Assembly (NCBI GenBank): GCA_947685225.1
Contig: CANTUV010000051.1
Span: forward strand, 8,680,001-8,744,000
Source: Garcia nutans
Taxonomy: Eukaryota; Streptophyta; Magnoliopsida; Malpighiales; Euphorbiaceae
Length of the DNA stretch: 64,000 bases
Direction: 5' to 3'
Shown here: in pieces, positions 56,653 through 64,000 of the stretch
Position numbering within the stretch: the stretch's first letter is position 1
Layout: the number at the start of each line of letters is the position of its first letter
Notes under the pieces: generated by a model
The model's database searches: none
Told to the model about the DNA's origin: nothing
What the model saw: only the letters and a program-made list of their open reading frames with translations
Program-made: the position numbers and the translations under genes

Positions 56653-59409
56653 TTACAGCTCTTCTTCAAGATTACCATGCAAAAAAGTTGTCTTGACATC
56701 CATTTGTTCTAATTCCAAGTTCAACAAAACTGTTATAGACATTATTAATCTTATTGAAACATGTTTAACAACTGGACTGAAAATTTCATGGAAATCAATG
56801 CCTTCTCTTTGAGAAAAACCTTTAGCAACTACCCTAGCTTTATATCTTGCTTTATCAAGACCAGGGACAGGAGGCTTTACCTTGTAAATCCACTTGCAGC
56901 CAATTATTTTCTTATCTTGAGGCTTAGGAACCAATTTCCAGGTCTGATTTTTTATCAGAGATGCCATTTCTTCTTCCATGGTAGCTTTCCAGAACTTCCA
57001 GCTTGAGCTAGCCTTAGCTTGCTCATATCTAATTGGTTCACCTGTCTCAATGACTGCTGCAGACATAAAAGCAAATGCAGTTAATTCAGCATTAACAGTA
57101 TTGAAGGAATAATCATTTAACCTTGCTGGTCTTCTGGTTTCCCTTCTCTGTCTGTCTCTAGTTAACATGTAACCAGCTAGATCATGTTCTTCATGTTCTG
57201 AATCTTGGTCAGAGCCATCAGCTTGCACATATCCTTTATTTTCTGTAACATCATTTAAATCCTGAGGAGGAGCTGTCTGATCAGTTGGCTTGAACCTGTC
57301 TAACTGCATCTCAAAGATGTCAAGATCTAAGTTTAACTCATATTGCTTCACCTGCAAGTTAGTCTTATAAAATTCACTCTCATTAAAGATTACATCCCTA
57401 CTAATCACCATTTTATTTTCAGTAAGGATCCAAAGTTTGTACCCCTTAATTCTAGCTGGGTAACCAACAAAGACACACTTTTTAGCTCTAGGATCTAGCT
57501 TACTTTGTTGATTATGCGTGTATGCAGCAAAGGTTCTAAGATGCAAATAAGAGACTGATCTCCCATTCCAGATTTCATTTGGACATTTAAAATTTATAGC
57601 AGAGGCTGGAGACCTATTAATTAGGTAACATGCTGTGAAAGCAGCTTCTGCCCAAAACTTTCTACCTAAACCAGACTCAAACAGCAAGCATCTAACTTTA
57701 TTTAGAATTGTTCTATTAAACCTTTCAGCTACACCATTCTGTTGAGGTGTATATGTGCAAGTCCTGTGTCTTCCAATGCCATATCTGGTACAGAATTCAT
57801 TAAACTGATTGTTTATGAACTCAAGTCCATTGTCTGTCCTAAGAGTTTTAATTTTACAATCCTTTTGATTTTCAACTAGCATTTTCCATTCACAGAATTT
57901 ATCAAAAACATCATTTTTGTTTTTCAGAAAATATATCCATACTTTCCTAGAGAAATCATCTATGAATGTGACAAAGTACTGTGACCCAGAAAATGACATA
58001 GGTATATTAGGTGACCCCCAAAGGTCACTGTGAATGTATTCTAAGCATTCCTTAGCTCTATACTTGGCAAAACCAAAACTGTGTCTATGTGACTTTCCCA
58101 TCACATAACTCTCACAGGTGTTTGGTTTGTCAAACTCATTTATGTCTAATGCCCCTTGTTTGTAGAGTTTTTCTAATCCATTAAAGCCAATGTGGCCTAA
58201 CCTCCTATGCCACAAAATGGTGGAGTTGCAACTGGACTCAGTGTTGGCTGCAACATCAGTTACTGATGATGCTTCTAGATGATATAACCTATTTATCCTT
58301 TTACCCTTCATAATACACCTATTCCCTTTAAAGACATTTAGAAATTCATCTCTGCCTATATGATATAAGCCCAATTCTTCTAAATAACCTAAGGAAATAA
58401 GGTTTCTTTTCAAATCAGGTATATGTCTGACCTGTGTTAGCTCAACCAATTTACCATCCCACATTGACAGTCTAACAGAGCCTATACCTAACACTTTACA
58501 TGAAGTATCATTTCCCATTAACACATTAGTACCAGCCAAATCATGATAGTGTGTGAACCAATGCCTATGTGGAGTCATATGAAAAGAACAAGCAGAGTCT
58601 AGGATCCAAACATCAGTATTCCTATTGTCAGTAACAGTTAGAGCTTCAATATCATCAACCTGTGTTGATGAATTTGCTGCTCCAGACTCATTATTGTTAT
58701 TCTGTTCTATCTTTTTCAGTCTCTCTCTACAAAATCTTCTAATATGACCTTTTTTCTTACAATAGTAGCATGTTCTATCAAATTTGCTAGTGTTATTTGT
58801 GTTTTGATTACTAAACTTATCAGACTGTGTAGAATTGTTATTAGAGTGATGTGATTGACCATTATCTTGGGATTTAAATTTATTTCTCTTCTTTTTTCCT
58901 TTGGTTTTTTCTTTAACATACAAACCCTCAGTACTGGTTTTCTGTTTATTAACAGTTTTAACCTCCAATTCTCTTAGCTTTAAGGCATTCATCACATCAT
59001 CCACAGTGAGCTTATCCCTACCATATTTTAGGGCATCTTTCACATTTTGATAGTTTTCAGAGATAGAATTAAGGAGGATAATCGTCTGATTTTCCCCACT
59101 CAATTCTTCCCTTGCATCAGCAAGTTTCAGAACCAATTTTTGAAAATTATCAAGGTTATCATCTATAGGTTTTTGTGAATCCATTTTAAAACTAAATATT
59201 TGTTCTTTCAAGAAAGCTATCCTGGACATAGACCTCACAGTATAGAGTTCATTCAATTTAGCCCAAAGATCAGGAGCAGTAGACTTACCCCTTACCTTTC
59301 TGAGTACCGAATCAGCAAGATTCAAAATAATCGTACTGTAAGCAAGATCCATCAGATCTTGCTTTGCAGTATCATCCAAGATTTGCAGGAAGTGCTTCCA
59401 GACCATCAA
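56653..59409 (-). pseudogene. Copia gag-protease-integrase-RT N-terminal frame
   Basis: A 918-codon frame without a true ATG at its end (first codon TTG). Gag UBN2-type region to about residue 160, zinc knuckle CYYCKKKGHIRRFC (214-227), protease motif at 268-273 reading WILDSA where D-S-G or D-T-G is usual, pre-integrase, integrase zinc finger with H401, H406, C432 but tyrosine at 435 in place of the second cysteine, and catalytic triad D462, D526, E562 with normal D-35-E spacing (RTDNGLEF, NGVAERFNR). RT begins (CKWIYKVK, ARVVAKGFSQ, MDVKTTFLHGNLEEE) and then the frame stops at 56,653. The residues usually following that motif up to the next frame are missing. True gag starts about 110 bp further upstream (ATG 59,518) but meets a TGA at 59,461-59,459 and a frameshift near 59,395. 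Confidence 0.93.
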
Positions 59410-59781
59410 GTGCCCTTTTACACTTCTGTTGAATGAGTATGGCCAACATTTTTTCTTTTCAGATGGCGAAATCCCCCTTCCCGTCGAATTTTTCGACGTT
59501 GATCTTAGTGATCGACATCACTCCTCTGTTTTTAGGGTTTCAGAGAGATTTAGATTGTTCTTTTCTTCCTTCGACTAGACCTAAAACAACAAGACAGTAG
59601 TCACCAGATCTAATACAGTAAATAACAAGAAAAGAAAAAAAAACAGAAATCGAAATCGAGATAACTTCTCGGTTGAACCAGAGAAGAACAGAAAACCCTA
59701 GAAGTCAGAAAACTTGTCAAAACAGAAAAACGTTAAACATAAACAAGGAGAGATACAACCTAAGTAACCAAAATCGCGATC

Positions 59782-59793
59782 GCTCTGATACCA
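59782..59793 (-). other. Primer-binding site of the young copia element
   Basis: GCTCTGATACCA on the plus strand, that is TGGTATCAGAGC in the element's direction, one base from the 5' LTR. Confidence 0.93.
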
Positions 59794-59794
59794 C

Positions 59795-60271
59795 TGTAAC
59801 GATTTCAAACCCAGATTTCAGAACCAAAGATAGAAAGAAAAAACAAAACACAACACGGCAGATTTACTTGGTTCAGCTTTCACAAAGAAAGCCTACATTC
59901 AAGGAGGAGGAGAACCTCAGTCGATCAATCCACTAAACAGAACAGAAGTTACAGATTACAGCCTCTCAAACAACTCTTCTCTTACAAATCAACTCTTTCC
60001 TCGCTCTAATCACTCACTAAACTAGATAGTAACCCTCTAGTTACAGATTATATTCAAGAAACAACGAAGATCGATCAAACCCTAGCAGAGCAAAATACAA
60101 TCGCACCGCTGGAGAGAGAAAAGCAAAACAGAAAAGAAAAACCCCTGTTGCCCTAGCCCTTAACATCAGTATATATATCAAGCTCTATTAGCGATTTTAA
60201 CCCTATACAAAAAACAATGCGTTTTACTTAATCCAACAAAACCAAGTCACATTACAGAGTCAAAATCCACA
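59795..60271 (-). repeat. 5' LTR of the young copia element
   Basis: Partner of 54,945-55,421. Differences are substitutions only, mostly transitions (for example AACAACAG to CACGGCAG and ACGGTG to ACAATG). Confidence 0.95.
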
Positions 60272-60472
60272 AAAACTAAGAAAAATGAAGGATTTGGGGC
60301 TACCGGCCACCCCAAGCCTAGAACTTTAAATCACCTGTGGATTGGAGCAAAACCACTCGTGGGTGGAAAGAAAACATTGCCCTTTTTTATAAACTACATT
60401 ACTTTAAATAAAAGCTTTGTTTAATGGGAATTGCATTGTCACAAAGGAACTTTATTCCTTGCGGCTCTTTTA

Positions 60473-60506
<34 letters not shown>

Positions 60507-60507
60507 T

Positions 60508-60851
60508 AAATATTCATAAATAAAATAACTAAAAATAAAAAAATAGATTTTTTTTGGTTAAATGCAAGTTTTATTATTAATAGTAGTTTTTAGGAGAAAA
60601 ACATGGGGTGGGTGAGATGAGCTACCCAACAAATTTTGTTATTAATTAAGGTTCTTTAGTCCTTTATATATATATATATATATAATTTTGCAAAATATTC
60701 TTAAATAAAATAACTAAAAAATAAAAAAAATAGATTTTTTTTGTTAAATGCAAGTTTTATTATTGATAATAGTTTTTAAGGGAAAACATGGAGTAGGTGA
60801 GATGAGCTACCCAACAAATTTTGTTATTAATTAAGGTTCTTTAGTCCTTTT
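60508..60851. repeat. Direct duplication of about 157 bp with (TA)n spacers
   Basis: Copy 1 at 60,508-60,664 and copy 2 at 60,694-60,851 share TTAAATGCAAGTTTTATTAT, GTGAGATGAGCTACCCAACA and AATTAAGGTTCTTTAGTCC. Each is preceded by a (TA)n run (60,474-60,492 and 60,666-60,683), so the duplicated unit includes the microsatellite, about 187 bp in all. Confidence 0.9.
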
Positions 60852-63800
60852 TTTTTTGGAAATTTATAATGAACATTTTTAATAGAATATTATTTTCAAC
60901 ATATTTAAAATAATAATTTGCCAAAAATTAAAGATTTAAAGTTTTGAACCCTAATGGCAATTATATGCTAGAAGTAGCTGCTATGGTATAATTCTTCTCA
61001 TATTAGTATAGATTTTTGACATAAAAATCAGCATCCAGATTAACTCAAAGTAAGGACAAGACTATTTGGAGCAAGGCCTTACGCTTACCGTATATTCAAA
61101 TTAGGTCAATAAGGCAATAAGGAAATACATTTTAAGGTGTCCACAGCATTTTTATGATTAGATTTTGCCCTTTTGCATCACAATAACAAGGGAAGAATAT
61201 AGACCTGAGAGGAACTGTTCTTTTTTATTTACATTAAAGGAAATTATTAAAATTCGAGTAATCTAATTTTATATAATAAAAATAATACCTTTATAGGAAA
61301 AACAATTTTCATAAAAATAGAAATGGAAAATAAATAGAATATCATAAGCCATGAAAAAGTGTAAATCAAACTATTAGGCTAACCCACACATTGGAAAACT
61401 ATATAAGGAAATAAGCAACATATAAATAGTGTAAATCATTAAGTCAATTGATTTCGAGTAAAATAAAAATTTAATCCGATTCATATGACTACTAATATGC
61501 ACTTTGTTCAACACTCTTAAGGCTTATATAATTATGCAATAATATGCAACACTATTAGTTTGTCTCTTGAACTATAATAGCTCGTACCTCTCTAATTGAG
61601 AGAAGAGGTGCTCAATTGTCTAACAAAATAGATCCAAACTAAAATTTTTTGCCTTAAAATTAAAAGTAGCAAACACAAATTGACTATCTATCTCAAATAA
61701 TACAATTTCTAAGCCTTTGAAATGTGCCCAAAACAAATTCTCTTACCAAGTCAAATTCTCAATTATACCAGAATCGTAGGCACCTTGAAAAAATCAGAGA
61801 TACCATTAACAAAAGATCCACAATTATCTCTCAAAAACAACCCTATAACTAATGCAATTAATATTTGTTGAAACAGGCTTCGTTTATGTTCATTTTAAGA
61901 AATTGGAGGCAATTTTCGTCAAGTGACACTAACTATGTAAGACGAAGAGAGTTGAGAGATATTGTTTACACTTTTCTACACCTCTTTTCCACTCTTTCGA
62001 ATGTGAAGAAAGTATAGTTTACCATATATGTAGGGAGCATGATTTATTCCACCATAAGGAAGTATTTCTATAAGACTATAAAGGCTCTAAGCAATTATAA
62101 CAAATAAACCTTGCTTGTTACAATTCTGCATGTGATGCAACATATTAAGTAAATTATTAGAACTTGATAAAAAAAAATATCGCATTCAACAATATCTCTA
62201 ATGACATTAAGTATTAATCCAATAATATATTAATTAAATTTAAAACATATGAATAAAATTTCTCCCAATTTATATTAAAAAACTAATTTAGAAGTATTTT
62301 TTTGTTATGTTATTTTTTTTTCTTTTTTTTTCAATTCACGTTGAAGGTGGACCTAAGTCTATGCGAATGATTTATAATTGAATGCAATAATTGTGGAAGG
62401 GTCCCAAATTCCAAACTCCTAAATCCTTGCGAAATAAAATAAAAATATTTTTAGCGTAATTTGGTCCAAAAGTCTCACAGAGCACGTAAGTAGCACACGT
62501 GCAATTAACTCCCGCTTTAGATTTTCAAAAGGAAGATTGAAATATGGACCAGATGGGTGTGAATTTTTAGGCATTTGGGTGAATATTTATGGGTTCTTGA
62601 GATTGGAATTGAAGGCTCCACTCTGAAAACAACGTCCACCTTTGCCATACATGCTTATCTTCACTTGTTTAATTAATTTAAACATTGATATTATATTAAT
62701 TTAAGCATTAAATAAACTGTCTTCACAATGATCTATTATTAACTAACTTGTAAACTCTTGGAATTATAATTTGATGAATTAAGATTTTTTTTAATATTAT
62801 ATTAGAAGAGTAGAATCAATTTTGGATCAATTTATCAATGAAGAAGGTACACTTAATACTAGGTTATATAAGAGATTAATGTTGATGGGGTTGAAAATAA
62901 TAATTACCACATATGAATTTGCAATAACATCATTAAATGCTAGTAGCCCTAATATCTTGTCGACATATTTGGAAAAATCACTACAAACTTACCCCATGTA
63001 TGTGATGTTTAATGCCCAATGTCATTACAATTCGAACTAGCTGATTGAACCAATTAAATAAAAATGAAAATTGATTTGATTTAAAAATATTGATAAATTA
63101 ATTTTATAAAAAATTTATCAAAATTGATCGAATTGAATCTGTCTAATAGGATCGAATCAATTATCTAAAATTTAAACATTTTTAATAAAAATAAGAGAAA
63201 TAAAAATTTAGATTAATTTTTATATGTATTAGATTTAATATTTGATATTTTTGAATTGATAAAGTATATTTTTTTATTATTTTTAAACTTTTATTTTATA
63301 TTTTTTTATGATTATTAGATTTTTTTATTAATATATATATATATAAATTTATAATTTGAATCGATTCAATTAAACTGATTAAATTATTAATTAATTATCA
63401 AAATTAAATTATTAATTAATTATCAATTCGATAATTTATCCAATTTTAAAAATATTATTAATACCTAATATCTAACATTATAATCTTAGTGGATCTCTGC
63501 GTCCGACCTTTATTGTTCATAACCCACACTGAAAATAAATCTACATAATTTATTGAAAAAAAGGCTGTTAATAGTTAAAGGGAACTCACGAGAAATTAAA
63601 GTGCAAAACATTTAATTAATTAATGTTGTTGCTAATCAATAGTCCTCTCTAATATTCAAATAAAAGTAGTATTAAGTAAATATTATGTCCGTTCTATTTT
63701 AAGTATAGTTTTAAAAATAATTATACATATTAAAATAACTATTAATAATTATAAATTTTATAAAAAAATATAGTATTTTCTTTAATTACTCATTTTAATT

Positions 63801-64000
63801 ATTTTTACTATTAATTATTAACCTTATAAGTATTTAATACTCAAGAATAGAATTAAAAATTTATAATTAATATCATCTTAAATTTATAAAAATAATAATT
63901 AAAATGAAGCAAAAAAATTTCATATACGACTTAAAGGTGAAGGAAATGAGCAGTTAACTAAAGTTTCAGCTAAGTGATCCATTTGGACCACTAAACTAAA
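60852..64000. other. AT-rich intergenic DNA, no gene seen
   Basis: No recognisable protein domain, RNA or element ends on either strand. The open frame at 62,822-63,040 lacks homology and flanking signals. Confidence 0.5.

Larger units (their letters stand above)
54945..60271 (-). mobile_element. Young Ty1/copia LTR retrotransposon, recently inactivated
   Basis: Two 477-bp LTRs (54,945-55,421 and 59,795-60,271), TG...CA ends, and a perfect 5-bp target duplication AAAAC (54,940-54,944 and 60,272-60,276). On the minus strand the primer-binding site TGGTATCAGAGC (59,793-59,782) lies just inside the 5' LTR, and a purine-rich CAGGTGGAGATA abuts the 3' LTR at 55,422. The LTRs show about 18 differences by eye, near 4%, so it is the youngest LTR element here. 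Gag, protease, integrase, RT and RNase H are all recognisable in two long frames. It is defective in gag and in RT, and also carries unusual residues in the protease and integrase motifs. Confidence 0.96.

Noticed and set aside
62822..63040. 72-codon frame near the right end
   Set aside because: No homology or signals, and a frame this short is expected by chance.
1..64000. CRISPR arrays, bacterial operons, rRNA or tRNA genes
   Set aside because: No evenly spaced direct repeats with unique spacers, no ribosome-binding-site/operon structure, and no tRNA with complete box A/B and cloverleaf. Everything fits plant nuclear DNA.

Overview
The window is AT-rich nuclear DNA from a flowering plant, most likely a eudicot. 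It holds spliced genes with plant-type introns, a plant-specific DUF1677 family, Ty1/copia and Ty3/gypsy retrotransposons primed by initiator tRNA-Met, a plant-type Helitron, hAT-type MITEs and many (TA)n microsatellites. I cannot name the species. I saw no bacterial operons, CRISPR arrays, rRNA or convincing tRNA genes.

Layout. 1-8 kb is intergenic, with an LTR-like repeat (about 1.0-1.7 kb) and a minisatellite of roughly 134-bp units (5.42-5.95 kb). Two DUF1677 genes lie on the plus strand at 8.16-8.75 kb and 23.85-24.32 kb; the first has an in-frame stop codon in a conserved segment. Between them are a 330-bp direct duplication, a decayed copia element (12,231-18,504, minus strand, 5-bp target duplication) inserted in one of its copies, and a 426-bp hAT-type MITE (19,607-20,032).

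The best-supported gene is a 12-exon SART-1 family splicing factor (DOT2/MDF orthologue) on the minus strand at 25,546-39,490. I resolved every exon with phase-consistent GT-AG junctions, giving 860 codons plus a stop. Its last intron is 7.7 kb long because a dead Ty3/gypsy element (27,771-33,006) sits in it in the antisense direction.

Upstream of that gene, 41,081-44,982 has the hallmarks of a non-autonomous Helitron on the minus strand. It carries a broken piece of the TFIIH subunit gene GTF2H2. Nested in it is a GC-rich 534-bp hAT-type MITE with six consecutive hairpins, the most unusual structure in the window.

45.4-45.9 kb is a solo LTR. 48.7-54.3 kb is a decayed plus-strand copia element. 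54,945-60,271 is a young minus-strand copia element with two 477-bp LTRs, about 18 differences between them, and a perfect target duplication, but with broken gag and reverse transcriptase. The last 3.7 kb has a 157-bp direct duplication and no recognisable gene.

Overall there are two probable expressed loci (the second DUF1677 gene and DOT2) and one possibly dead DUF1677 gene. The rest is mostly transposon layers of several ages, often nested. All alignments, counts and splice calls were made by eye.
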